A stretch of DNA of 34,917 bases from Bryobacterales bacterium. GTDB lineage: Bacteria; Acidobacteriota; Terriglobia; Bryobacterales; Bryobacteraceae. The notes below the pieces were generated by a model. It saw nothing but the letters and a program-made list of their open reading frames with translations. It was not told where the DNA came from and ran no database searches. The stretch covers positions 1-34,917 of the forward strand of contig PMKM01000132.1 of NCBI GenBank assembly GCA_003157745.1, given 5' to 3'. Below, piece by piece: positions 17,826 to 24,972 of this stretch; the first letter of the stretch is position 1; each line of letters begins with the position of its first letter. The position numbers and the translations under genes are program-made.

Positions 17826-18158
17826 ATGACCGACTCGAACAGACTGCTAAACATACAGGAGTGGCTTGCGCTCACTGAAGACGAGCAGTGCCGACAGGTT
17901 GATTCCTGGAATCCCTACATAGGCGAGGGTCAGCCCCTCTTGAACGAAATCGCTGAGCATCTCAGGCGCGAGCTATCTCATCTTCGTGACGTAACGGTAC
18001 ATGGAGTCGGCATATACCACGGTGGCTCATGGGTAATCGTGGTGTCCCATCCGTACCCGTTCAACCGAGGGCAGTTGCCCCAAAGATATCTGGGTGTTTG
18101 GCTGAACCTGATGTACTTTGATCCGACATTGCCTGGGTTCAACGCTGAAGATTCGTGA
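17826..18158 (+). CDS. Small hypothetical protein, 110 residues
   Basis: Begins at the ATG at 17826, preceded by TTGGAGGGAAGTA, a strong ribosome site; the longer frame from 17748 is unsupported. No signal peptide or membrane helix. The C-terminal half (VHGVGIYHGGSWVIVVSHP, LPQRYLGVWLNLMYFDPT) looks like a compact alpha/beta domain. Size and placement beside another orphan gene and decayed fragments resemble immunity-protein clusters of polymorphic toxin systems. No toxin gene is present, so this is only a suggestion. Confidence 0.55.
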   Translation: MTDSNRLLNIQEWLALTEDEQCRQVDSWNPYIGEGQPLLNEIAEHLRRELSHLRDVTVHGVGIYHGGSWVIVVSHPYPFNRGQLPQRYLGVWLNLMYFDPTLPGFNAEDS

Positions 18159-18847
18159 TCGTTGGAGTCGAGGGCGATACACGGGGTTAGCGGACTTGAT
18201 CCCAGCGGCGCCGAGGTCTACTCCCTCAAGCTGATCGTTGCCACGAACGTATGCCGTGTGGCTCCCTTGCGCCGCCCGAGCCCCAACAGCATGGCTGGCG
18301 CGATCACTGGCACGTGGACCAGCGCGGCGAGCCGTGCGAGGCCGTCGTGCGCAGCCGAATCGTACTCGCGCGCTGTCGCGTCGACGGAGCGTTTCGCGGC
18401 ATGGTGGCGATGGTCGGCGCTCAAGAACCGAATGGACGATTCGCCGGCATCAGCCCACACTGCTCGTCCGCTCTTTACGAAACGGCGAGCGCGATTGCGG
18501 GATGTGAACGGGCGGTCGGAGGCCGGGTTGAGAATCCGGACGTCTTTGGACATAGCTCTGGTGGAAGGCCTCGGTGGGATTGCTGGTGTACCAGCAGGAG
18601 AAGTACGCCCCGATCATTGCACGAAAACAAGAACCGCGACTAATGCTTTTTTGTGGGGATCGTGTCGAAGGTCGGCGCGGGTGCGCAACCTGGTCGCAAA
18701 CTCCCGGAGCACATGGCGGGCTGCGGCGTTAGTTGGCCCGTGCGCCGCGCCCCGTGGCCCACGTTTGCGTCGGTGAGGACAGCCTGGACTTCGTGGCCGC
18801 CGCCAGCCGCGCCTTGCTCTGGCGCCGCACAGACGATGCTCTGGCTG
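18159..18847. other. Decayed coding region
   Basis: There is no intact gene in this 689-base stretch, but successive pieces in different frames keep the GC-rich third-codon pattern of coding DNA. They are listed separately. They look like the remains of one or two genes broken by frameshifts and stops. Confidence 0.45.
18251..18643 (+). pseudogene. Gene fragment with coding-like codon use
   Basis: The frame reads HGWRDHWHVDQRGEPCEAVV, then FRGMVAMVGAQEPNGRFAGI and SALYETASAIAGCERAV, with strongly GC-biased third positions up to about 18570. After that the signal moves to another frame (about 18580-18650: LLVYQQEKYAPIIARKQEPR), which implies a frameshift near 18575. No family was recognised. 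The start at 18251 is only the first ATG; no ribosome site is visible. Confidence 0.35.
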
Positions 18848-18924
18848 CTATTCAGGCCTTGAAGAAAACGTACGCTCCAACTCTGCCAGATACACGCAAA
18901 GACTCGCGCTGTCGCCGTCTCTAA
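18733..18924 (+). pseudogene. Gene fragment, second piece
   Basis: A 63-residue frame (VCVGEDSLDFVAAASRALLW, then RRTDDALAAIQALKKTYAPT) with coding-like codons but no ribosome site and no recognisable family. Its end overlaps the convergent gene at 18848. Probably a C-terminal gene remnant. Confidence 0.3.
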
Positions 18925-19261
18925 CGCGTTTGAGCACTTGAGCCGGTGGCGAGATGAGTACTCCGCGAACCGCTAAAGAAATCTGACCGCTGAGCGGCCC
19001 ATCGGTGGGGATGAGCCACTGCCCGCCCCACTGACGCCGTATGACCTCTCCCAGATACCCGCCCCACATGTCTGGAAAGGCGAAAACCATGTCCTCCTGG
19101 TCGTCTAGGCGAAGCGTCTTGTGGGCGCGGTCAAGAATCTCGTCCAATGCGCTGACGCTCTTCGCGGAATAATCCAACTCGACGCCGTGGCTGGACTTCG
19201 CCGCGTGAACGGCGTCAATGGCGAAAACCTCCATCATCTTCGGAACGGTACATTTCGACAT
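18848..19261 (-). CDS. DUF3806-like small protein
   Basis: A protein of about 137 residues with the ATG at 19261; an in-frame ATG at 19294 is the alternative. After an N-terminal region, LDYSAKSVSALDEILDRAHK is a charged helix of the type (L-D-Y-S-x-x-S-x-x-x-L-D) seen in DUF3806-like proteins, and WGGYLGEVIRRQWGGQW matches the G-x-Y-L-G-E-V-I-x-x-x-x-G-G-x-W motif of that group. Function is unknown; members are common in toxin-immunity neighbourhoods and in general accessory DNA. TATAAT lies just upstream of 19261, so the transcript may have a very short leader. Neighbours are decayed fragments and a repeat-rich spacer. Confidence 0.55.
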   Translation of the reverse strand: MSKCTVPKMMEVFAIDAVHAAKSSHGVELDYSAKSVSALDEILDRAHKTLRLDDQEDMVFAFPDMWGGYLGEVIRRQWGGQWLIPTDGPLSGQISLAVRGVLISPPAQVLKRVRDGDSASLCVYLAELERTFSSRPE

Positions 19262-19432
19262 GGCGAGGCACCAATTATACCGAACGCCATCCACCAGTTG
19301 CTGCGGAGGATCGGGATCGCGGCTGGCTCACTGGCGGAGCGACGTCGGCCCACGCCGGGGTCACTGCTCAGATGCTCGCATGTATAGGAAAGGTAGATTT
19401 GTCTCCCCAGCATAAAACAACTCCAAACAAGC

Positions 19433-19515
19433 GAACAACCCGAACATTTGGGATCTTATTGTAATCACATCACTTGCATTGTTCAGATGTAAGGTCCATC
19501 GGAACAATCCGAACA
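19433..19515. repeat. Direct repeat pair, 14 bases, period-9 substructure
   Basis: GAACAACCCGAACA at 19433-19446 and GAACAATCCGAACA at 19502-19515 differ at one base. Each holds two GAACA units spaced nine bases apart, and further AACAA units flank the first copy. An inverted TTGTTC lies between them (about 19479). Confidence 0.5.
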
Positions 19516-19534
19516 ACGGACCCGAGGAGGACCT

Positions 19535-19567
19535 TTGGACCTGGGTTGGACCTGAAATGGACCTGAA
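19535..19567. repeat. Three tandem 11-base repeats (WTGGACCTGRR)
   Basis: TTGGACCTGGG, TTGGACCTGAA and ATGGACCTGAA follow without gaps. A fourth GGACCT precedes them at 19529-19534. The 11-base period is close to one DNA turn, so bound proteins would line up on one face. GGACCT also occurs inside the adjacent tRNA gene. Confidence 0.6.
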
Positions 19568-19638
19568 AAAGTGGTTTTGAATCAATCGCGTACTGTTAGG
19601 GGACGTGTAAGTCGTCGTCTTTGCTATTAGGTGGGGAA

Positions 19639-19715
19639 TGGTGGGCCCGCGGCGACTCGAACGCCGGACCTCTACCGTGTCAAGGTAGCGCTCTAACCAA
19701 CTGAGCTACGGGCCC
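19639..19715 (-). tRNA. tRNA-Val (anticodon GAC), CCA encoded
   Basis: Minus-strand cloverleaf of 77 bases. The acceptor stem is GGGCCCG paired with CGGGCCC. The D-arm is GCTC...GAGC. The anticodon stem is CTACC/GGTAG with loop TTGACAC, giving anticodon GAC (19681-19679). The T-arm is CGGCG TTCGAGT CGCCG. Discriminator A is followed by an encoded CCA (19641-19639). TATACT about 30 bases upstream on the minus strand may be its -10 element. Confidence 0.97.
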
Positions 19716-19821
19716 CAAGAGGAAAACGGAGTGTAAAAAACGAGTATATCATGTGGGCAAAACGGCATGCTGGAGCGCGCACCGACACACGGCAGAACGG
19801 CGAACCGCCTACGCCCCGGGG

Positions 19822-20646
19822 CTATTCGCCGATTTCGATTTCGGGGCCGGTTTCGCGCTCGACTTCCTGCACGCGCGCGACGGTGTTGCGCGCCAGTTCG
19901 AGGAAGGGTTCCTGCTCTCCCGGGACCAGGGCCACCGGCTTTCCAGTGTCGCCGCCGATGCGCACCCGCGGGTCGAGCGGCAACTCGGCCAGGAAATGCA
20001 CCTGCATCTGCTCGGCGGTGTGGCGGCCGCCGCCGTGGCTGAACACGTCGATCCGCTGCTCGCAGTGCGGGCAGATGAGGAAGCTCATATTCTCGACCAC
20101 GCCCAGCACGGGCACCTTCACCTGGTGGAACATGGTCACGGCCTTGCGCGCGTCTTCGAGCGAGACGCCGGAGGGGGTGGTGACGACGATGGCGCCGGTG
20201 ATGGGCGCGGTTTGAATCAGGGAAAGTTGCACGTCGCCGGTGCCCGGCGGAAGGTCGATCACCAGGTAGTCCAGATCGCCCCAATCGACGCCGCGGAGGA
20301 ACTGCTGGATCACCGAATGCAGCATCGGCCCGCGCCACACCAGCGGCTTGTCGCCGGGGTTGAGGAAGCCCATCGACATCAGCTTGACCCCGTATTGCTC
20401 GAGCGGCTGGATGCGCTCGCCGAGCGCCATCGGCGTCTGGTTGATGCCCATCATCAACGGCACGTTGGGGCCGTATACGTCGGCGTCCATCAGGCCGGCT
20501 TTGTAGCCGAGTTGGCCGAGCGCCACGGCCAGGTTGACCGCCACCGTGGTTTTCCCCACGCCGCCTTTGCCGGAACCGACGGCAATCAGGCTCTTCACGC
20601 CAGAGATCGGCAGTTTGAGGCTCGCAGTGGGCGGTTGGGGGGTCAT
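19822..20646 (-). CDS. apbC: Mrp/NBP35-type P-loop ATPase, Fe-S cluster carrier
   Basis: Cytoplasmic ATPase of the ApbC/Mrp family, 274 residues, which carries and inserts Fe-S clusters. It has the deviant Walker A SGKGGVGKTT (25-34) with the signature Lys, switch region DADVYGPNVPLMMG, DYLVIDLPPGTGD, and the cluster-binding CPHC pair (LICPHCEQR) that bridges the dimer. Unlike many bacterial Mrp proteins it lacks the N-terminal MIP18/DUF59 domain and starts almost directly at the P-loop. The ATG at 20646 has GAAGG just upstream. It stands alone; a hydrogenase operon that would need Fe-S clusters begins 13 kb away. Confidence 0.93.
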   Translation of the reverse strand: MTPQPPTASLKLPISGVKSLIAVGSGKGGVGKTTVAVNLAVALGQLGYKAGLMDADVYGPNVPLMMGINQTPMALGERIQPLEQYGVKLMSMGFLNPGDKPLVWRGPMLHSVIQQFLRGVDWGDLDYLVIDLPPGTGDVQLSLIQTAPITGAIVVTTPSGVSLEDARKAVTMFHQVKVPVLGVVENMSFLICPHCEQRIDVFSHGGGRHTAEQMQVHFLAELPLDPRVRIGGDTGKPVALVPGEQEPFLELARNTVARVQEVERETGPEIEIGE

Positions 20647-20875
20647 CGCCTTCTATCGTACCAGCAGCGGCGAGCGCCGGCCGAACGGGCGCGGCCGGAA
20701 TTGAGCGGCATCTCCCAAATGGCGACGGTCGCGCTCGCCGATCACCAATAAAATATTATAAAACAATCGTTTCTTTTCAATTATTTATGAATAATAATTA
20801 GAATATCGCCGATTGCGCGGGAATAGGCTTGGATGGAAGAGCGCTCCACACGGTGCGGCTCCTCTTGACAACCCT

Positions 20876-20938
20876 ATGTACGAACCGATTATCATTATTT
20901 CGGCGGTCGTGGGTGTTCTGGCGGCACTGCTCCGGTAG
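20876..20938 (+). CDS. Possible 20-residue hydrophobic peptide
   Basis: ATG at 20876, stop at 20936-20938. The peptide starts MYEP and then has about 15 uninterrupted hydrophobic or small residues (IIIISAVVGVLAALL) before a final Arg. The shape is that of a single-helix membrane peptide such as a type I toxin. There is no ribosome site, and the frame overlaps the proposed -10 element, so it may be chance. Confidence 0.2.
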   Translation: MYEPIIIISAVVGVLAALLR

Positions 20939-20982
20939 CCGCGTTTCGGCGTTGACCACAAACGCGATTTAAACCTACAAAA

Positions 20983-20996
20983 CCCGCATTTGCGGG
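20983..20996 (+). repeat. Hairpin 1 in the CHAT leader
   Basis: CCCGC-ATTT-GCGGG: a five-pair GC stem with a four-base loop. Confidence 0.6.
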
Positions 20997-20998
20997 GA

Positions 20999-21023
20999 AT
21001 CCAATTTCAAGAAAAAATTGGAT
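20999..21023 (+). repeat. Hairpin 2 in the CHAT leader
   Basis: ATCCAATTT (20999-21007) pairs perfectly with AAATTGGAT (21015-21023) around a seven-base loop, two bases after hairpin 1. Confidence 0.7.
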
Positions 21024-21026
21024 ACT

Positions 21027-21066
21027 AATCTTTGGGAATATTCTACATGGAATATTCCCAGAGATT
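21027..21066 (+). repeat. Hairpin 3 in the CHAT leader, 18-pair stem
   Basis: Bases 21027-21044 pair with 21049-21066 through an 18-pair stem with two G-T wobbles and an ACAT loop. The core GGGAATATTC/GGAATATTCCC is nearly palindromic in DNA as well. No T-run follows, so a standard terminator is unlikely. Confidence 0.75.
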
Positions 21067-21110
21067 CACGTAGGGTGGGTACCAAGTAGCTAGACTGGAG
21101 CGGTTCTTTC

Positions 21111-23585
21111 TTGAGAAGGGCCAGGACTGTCACATTCTGTCTGTCGGCGCTGGTTGCCGTGATAGCGGCCGTCTGCGCCGTCCGGTTTGACGGACGGGCG
21201 CGGGCCCCCGAAACCATGCCTGGAGCGATTCGCCCGGCGTTCGCAGCGGAGTTGCGCCAGGGCAGCGAGTTGTTCCAGCAGTCTCAATACAGTAGGGCTG
21301 CGGAGACCTTCGACCGGCTGGCGCGTGCAGCCGAGGCCGTTCACGACTACCGCCTGGCCGCTCGTGCCGGATCGAACGCCGGTAGCTGTCGATTCGCTTT
21401 ACACCAATACCAACCCGCATTAAAGGCGTTTCTGAGCGCGCGCCGCGTCCAGGAATCGCTGGGCGATAACAACAACCTGGCCATCACGGACGCCAATATC
21501 GCCTCCTTATATGATCAGATGGGCGATACGGATGCCGGTATCCGGTGGCTGGACTCGAGCATTCAACGCCTTTCCGGCGCCGGCCGCCGGTTGCATCTTG
21601 CCCAAATGCTGATTCAGCGCGGCGCTATGCGCGAGCAGAGCGGGCAAATGCCGGAGGCGGTCGAGTCGTTCCGGGAGGGAATCGAAGCCGCCGCCGCCGC
21701 CGGCGATTGGAAACTGTACGCCGCGGGCTGCAACAACCTCGGGGAAGCCTATCTCCTGCATCGGGAATATGCGGCGGCCGAGGCGGTGCTGCTGGATGCC
21801 TACCGGGTTCGCAAGCTGCGCCACTTCCCGATGGACGGCTCTTACTACACGTTGGGACAACTGCGACTGGCACAAGGGGATCTGGTTTCGGCGTCGGCGC
21901 TGCTCGATCGGGCGGTCGAGCTGGCGTCTCTGCCGGGCGCGATCGTGCCGATCTGGCAGATCTATCGGATGCGCGGCCTGATCCGCGAGGCGCAAGGGCG
22001 AATGCCGGAGGCGCTCGACAATCTCGGCCACGCGCTTCGCCTGGCCAGGGTCTTTCGCGCCTCGGCGCCTGGTGGCGAAGCGGCCCGCATCGGCGCCGAG
22101 AGCAAGCTCGACGAAGTCTACGCGGCGTTCATCGATGCAGGCAATCGCCAATACGAACGAACGCGCGATTCCAGGTTGCCGATCGAGACCTTTCAGGCCG
22201 CCGAAGAGAACCGCGCGGTCAGCCTGCGCGCCCTGGTGTCCGCCGGCGGGGCTGCGGACGATCTGCCGCCAACCTATTGGGAAGCCGTCGCCCGATTGCG
22301 CCGTGCCGAAGCCGCCGCGCTCGAATCCCCCACAGCCCAGCGCCGCGAGTTGGTGGAGAACTACCGCGCCGAGTTGACCCGCAGCGAGGCCTCCGCCGCG
22401 GCCCGGCCCGCGCCCGCGCCCGAGGACCTGCTGGCTCGCGTTTCCGCCGCGCTGCCCGCCGACGCGGCGCTGTTCAGCTTCCGGCTGGGCGAATCCGCCT
22501 CCTGGCTGTGGGCGGTCGATCGGGTTGGGTTGTTCCTCTACCAGTTGCCCCCGCAGGACCAGTTGCTGCGCAAAACCGCCGCCGCGCTAGAGGCGATTCG
22601 CCAGGACAAGGCGGGCGCCGACGCGGCCGCCACGGCCCTTTTTGATGGCCTGCTCGGCGGCGTGGCCCCGCGTTTTCTCTCCAAGGCGCGCTGGATCCTC
22701 TCGCTCGACAAGGGTCTGTTCGACGTTCCCTTCGCTACTCTGCGGGAGTGGGCTGCCGGGCGGAACGCCTACGTGGCCGAGCGCCACGTCGTCGAGATCG
22801 CCCCCGGCGCCGGGTATTGGGTGGACGCCGTCGCACGGCGCGGCGGCGCCTCCGCGAACGGCCGCTTTCTGGGTATCGGCGATCCGATTTACAATGCCGC
22901 CGATTCGCGCTTGCCCGCGCGCGGTGGCGCGCTTCTCCACCTGGCCCAGTGGCTGCGGCCAAGCGGGGTTTCCGCCGCCGGCCCCGCCACCCTGTCGCTG
23001 CCCCGTCTGCCCGCCAGCGCGACCGAGCTCGATTCCTGCGCGCGAGCCTGGGGCGGACCCGCGACCCTGATCGAGGGCGCCCGCGCCGCGCGTCCGGACC
23101 TCATCCGGGCGCTCGATCGCGATCCCGAGATCATTCACTTCGCAACCCATTTTCTGGAATCCTCAGCGCCGCAGTTGGCGCGCTCGGGCGGCGCCCCCTA
23201 CAGCTTGATTGCGCTCAGCCTCACGGATCGGGGCGAGGCCGAGCTGTTGACGCCGGTCGAGATCGCCCATTGGAAGACCCGGGCGGAGCTGGTGGTCCTG
23301 AGCGGCTGCCATTCCAACGCCGGGCGCGTAGTGCCGGGGGCCGGATTGCTCGGCCTTACCCGCGCCTGGCTCGCCGCCGGCGCGCGCAGCGTGGCAGGCA
23401 GCCGTTGGGACACGCCCGACGAGAGCGGCGCTCTGTTCGCCGCTTTGTACCGAGATTTGCGATTGCAGCCCACGCCCGACCCGGCGTTGGCGCTGGCTTC
23501 AGCCCAGCGGGAAATGATTCGCTCCGGCGGTTGGCGGGGTCGTCCGCGCTACTGGGGAGCGTACTTTATGGTGGGAAATGAGTGA
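21111..23585 (+). CDS. TPR-CHAT caspase-like protease with N-terminal membrane/export segment
   Basis: An 824-residue protein. Residues 8-25 form one hydrophobic helix after Arg residues (signal peptide or anchor). Residues about 45-350 contain TPR-type helix pairs (LFQQSQYSRAAETFDRLARA; SLYDQMGDTDAGIRWLDSSI; LGEAYLLHREYAAAEAVLLD; LGQLRLAQGDLVSASALLDR). The CHAT peptidase domain fills the C-terminal 380 residues, with the catalytic dyad His680 in IIHFATHF and Cys733 in VVLSGCHSN. Both residues are intact, so activity is likely. CHAT proteins belong to the caspase/separase clan. The TTG start at 21111 has GGAG 11 bases upstream and is the weakest point. Its stop overlaps the following sigma gene by eight bases, so the two are translated together. 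It follows an unusual hairpin-rich leader. Confidence 0.9.
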   Translation: MRRARTVTFCLSALVAVIAAVCAVRFDGRARAPETMPGAIRPAFAAELRQGSELFQQSQYSRAAETFDRLARAAEAVHDYRLAARAGSNAGSCRFALHQYQPALKAFLSARRVQESLGDNNNLAITDANIASLYDQMGDTDAGIRWLDSSIQRLSGAGRRLHLAQMLIQRGAMREQSGQMPEAVESFREGIEAAAAAGDWKLYAAGCNNLGEAYLLHREYAAAEAVLLDAYRVRKLRHFPMDGSYYTLGQLRLAQGDLVSASALLDRAVELASLPGAIVPIWQIYRMRGLIREAQGRMPEALDNLGHALRLARVFRASAPGGEAARIGAESKLDEVYAAFIDAGNRQYERTRDSRLPIETFQAAEENRAVSLRALVSAGGAADDLPPTYWEAVARLRRAEAAALESPTAQRRELVENYRAELTRSEASAAARPAPAPEDLLARVSAALPADAALFSFRLGESASWLWAVDRVGLFLYQLPPQDQLLRKTAAALEAIRQDKAGADAAATALFDGLLGGVAPRFLSKARWILSLDKGLFDVPFATLREWAAGRNAYVAERHVVEIAPGAGYWVDAVARRGGASANGRFLGIGDPIYNAADSRLPARGGALLHLAQWLRPSGVSAAGPATLSLPRLPASATELDSCARAWGGPATLIEGARAARPDLIRALDRDPEIIHFATHFLESSAPQLARSGGAPYSLIALSLTDRGEAELLTPVEIAHWKTRAELVVLSGCHSNAGRVVPGAGLLGLTRAWLAAGARSVAGSRWDTPDESGALFAALYRDLRLQPTPDPALALASAQREMIRSGGWRGRPRYWGAYFMVGNE

Positions 23586-24240
23586 AGCTACGGTCTTGAC
23601 TATGAATCTTCAGTCCTTGAGCGATGCTCCGGAACCGGTTGCGGTGCGGGACCACCCGCAGCCTGCCTGGTCACCCCTGGTGGAACGTGTACGCGCCGGA
23701 GAGCAGGCGGCACTCGAAGAGCTGTATGGCCTGTTCTCCAAAGGCATTCGTTTCTACCTCTGCCGGCAACTGGGTCCCCAGGATCTCGACGACAGGGTGC
23801 ACGACGTCTTCCTAACCATCACGCAGTCCATCCAGAGCGGAGAACTGCGCGAACCGGAGCGTCTGATGGGCTACGTGCGCACGGTGGTGCGCCGACAGGT
23901 GGCGGCCCGCATCGACGCCAACGTACACGCACGCCGCCGGCAGACCTCGCTCGAGGACGGCGTGGTGCTGCGCGATCATTCCCCCGATCCGGAGCGCCTG
24001 GCGATTCAGCGCCAGAACACGGAGGTGGCCTTACGTATCCTCAATAGCATTGCCAAGCGCGACCGCGACGTGCTGATCCGCTTCTACCTCCATGAACAGC
24101 CGGCCGAACAGATTTGCCGCGAAATGGACCTGACCGAGACCCAGTTCCGCCTCATCAAATCCCGCGCCAAGGCCCGGTTCGGGGAATTGGGCAAGGCCCG
24201 GCTCTCCCGGCGGGTCGGCTTTAGCGCCAAGTTCCGGTAG
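23578..24240 (+). CDS. Sigma-70 family (ECF-like) RNA polymerase sigma factor
   Basis: A 220-residue protein. After a 35-residue N-terminal extension comes region 2 (LVERVRAGEQAALEELYGLF ... DLDDRVHDVFLTITQSIQSG) and region 4 (LNSIAKRDRDVLIRFYLHE, then the helix-turn-helix QPAEQICREMDLTETQFRLI). Such large groups of ECF-like factors without regions 1 and 3 are frequent in Acidobacteriota. The ATG at 23578 lies inside the end of the CHAT gene (eight-base overlap). A putative zinc anti-sigma gene follows 87 bases downstream. Its extension and tail (RRVGFSAKFR) have no known motif. Targets are unknown; autoregulation of the operon is plausible but no promoter pair was identified. Confidence 0.87.
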   Translation: MSEATVLTMNLQSLSDAPEPVAVRDHPQPAWSPLVERVRAGEQAALEELYGLFSKGIRFYLCRQLGPQDLDDRVHDVFLTITQSIQSGELREPERLMGYVRTVVRRQVAARIDANVHARRRQTSLEDGVVLRDHSPDPERLAIQRQNTEVALRILNSIAKRDRDVLIRFYLHEQPAEQICREMDLTETQFRLIKSRAKARFGELGKARLSRRVGFSAKFR

Positions 24241-24327
24241 GGCCGTTTTCCGGAATTACAACTTTCTCAACATTTTTCGAGAATTGTACCATCAGTTTTG
24301 CACTACTACCGCGAGGAGACCGGAGCT

Positions 24328-24927
24328 ATGCCGCGAATAGCGGGTCATGTGCAAGCGGAGGAACTGGAGTTGTATTGCCTCGGCGGCCTCACCGAAGTCC
24401 GGTGCGCCCGCGTGGAAGAGCATCTGTTCCTGTGCGATATCTGTCGCGAACGGCTGCTACAGGCCGAAAACTACGCCGGCGCCATGGCTGAGGCGGGCCG
24501 CCGATGGAACGGCGAGCATCGGGACGAACCCGTGGCCGTGGCTGCGGTCGGCCGCTCGTGGCTCGGCCGCCTGGCTCCGATGTTGATCGCAGCGCTGCTT
24601 CTGGTGTCCGTCCTGGCGTGGTTCAGCCGTCATTCCGCCGTGCCGGCGCCGGCGCCATTCTCCGTCGAATTGGCTGCCGTGCGCGGCGCCGCAGCCGGTC
24701 AGGCGCCAGCCGGCCGTCCCCTGCTGCTCGAACTCGATCTGACTGGTCTCGGCGATGGGCAGCCCTTCGCCGGCGAGGTGGTGGATTCCGCGGGGAGCCG
24801 CGTGGCCCGGTTTCCGGTTGCCGCGCGTGCGGCGCTGCACGCGCTGCCGCCCGGCGGCTACTTCGTGCGGGTTTACAAAGCCTCGGGCGAATTGCTGCGC
24901 GAGTACGCGCTCACCGTCCAACCGTAG
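24328..24927 (+). CDS. Zinc-finger anti-sigma-like membrane protein
   Basis: A 199-residue protein. The N-terminal domain carries the zinc anti-sigma motif H-x3-C-x2-C (His32, Cys36, Cys39 in HLFLCDIC), with an upstream ELELYCLGGL helix typical of zf-HC2 proteins. One transmembrane helix spans about 82-99 (LAPMLIAALLLVSVLAWF). The C-terminal 100 residues would be outside the cytoplasm and form a beta-rich domain (PLLLELDLTGL; GGYFVRVYKASGELLREYAL) like those seen after sigma factors in Acidobacteriota. The start at 24328 is preceded by GAGGAG nine bases upstream; a TTG at 24298 is an alternative. Position and motif suggest it holds the sigma factor at 23578 at the membrane. Confidence 0.8.
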   Translation: MPRIAGHVQAEELELYCLGGLTEVRCARVEEHLFLCDICRERLLQAENYAGAMAEAGRRWNGEHRDEPVAVAAVGRSWLGRLAPMLIAALLLVSVLAWFSRHSAVPAPAPFSVELAAVRGAAAGQAPAGRPLLLELDLTGLGDGQPFAGEVVDSAGSRVARFPVAARAALHALPPGGYFVRVYKASGELLREYALTVQP

Positions 24928-24972
24928 ACCGCTCTCGCCGGCCGGCGCCGCCCCGCGCGGTAGAATACCCAC

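Larger units (their letters stand above)
19262..19638. other. Repeat-rich spacer between accessory genes and tRNA-Val
   Basis: There is no convincing gene, and base composition shifts to AT-rich from about 19380. It contains three tandem 11-base repeats (19535-19567) and a 14-base direct repeat with one mismatch (19433-19446 and 19502-19515). The spacer abuts the 3' end of tRNA-Val, the usual side for site-specific integration, but no integrase gene is present. Confidence 0.55.
20647..21110. other. Leader region of the CHAT operon: AT-rich block and three hairpins
   Basis: A 464-base spacer between mrp (-) and the CHAT gene (+). At 20747-20812 it is almost pure AT, unlike anything else in the window. 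A TTGACA element at 20865-20870 with TATCAT-like sequence near 20890 may be the promoter. A possible 20-codon frame lies at 20876-20938. Three successive hairpins occupy 20983-21066, ending 44 bases before the CHAT start codon. Confidence 0.6.

Noticed and set aside
19535-19567. CRISPR array
   Set aside because: Units are 11 bases with no spacers and no cas genes nearby.
20983-21066. Retron-type non-coding RNA
   Set aside because: No reverse transcriptase gene is near, and the hairpins are short; a leader structure is simpler.
21111-23585. Assignment as type III-E CRISPR TPR-CHAT (Craspase)
   Set aside because: No Cas7-11 or other cas gene is present, and the protein has an N-terminal membrane/export helix; only the general logic may be shared.
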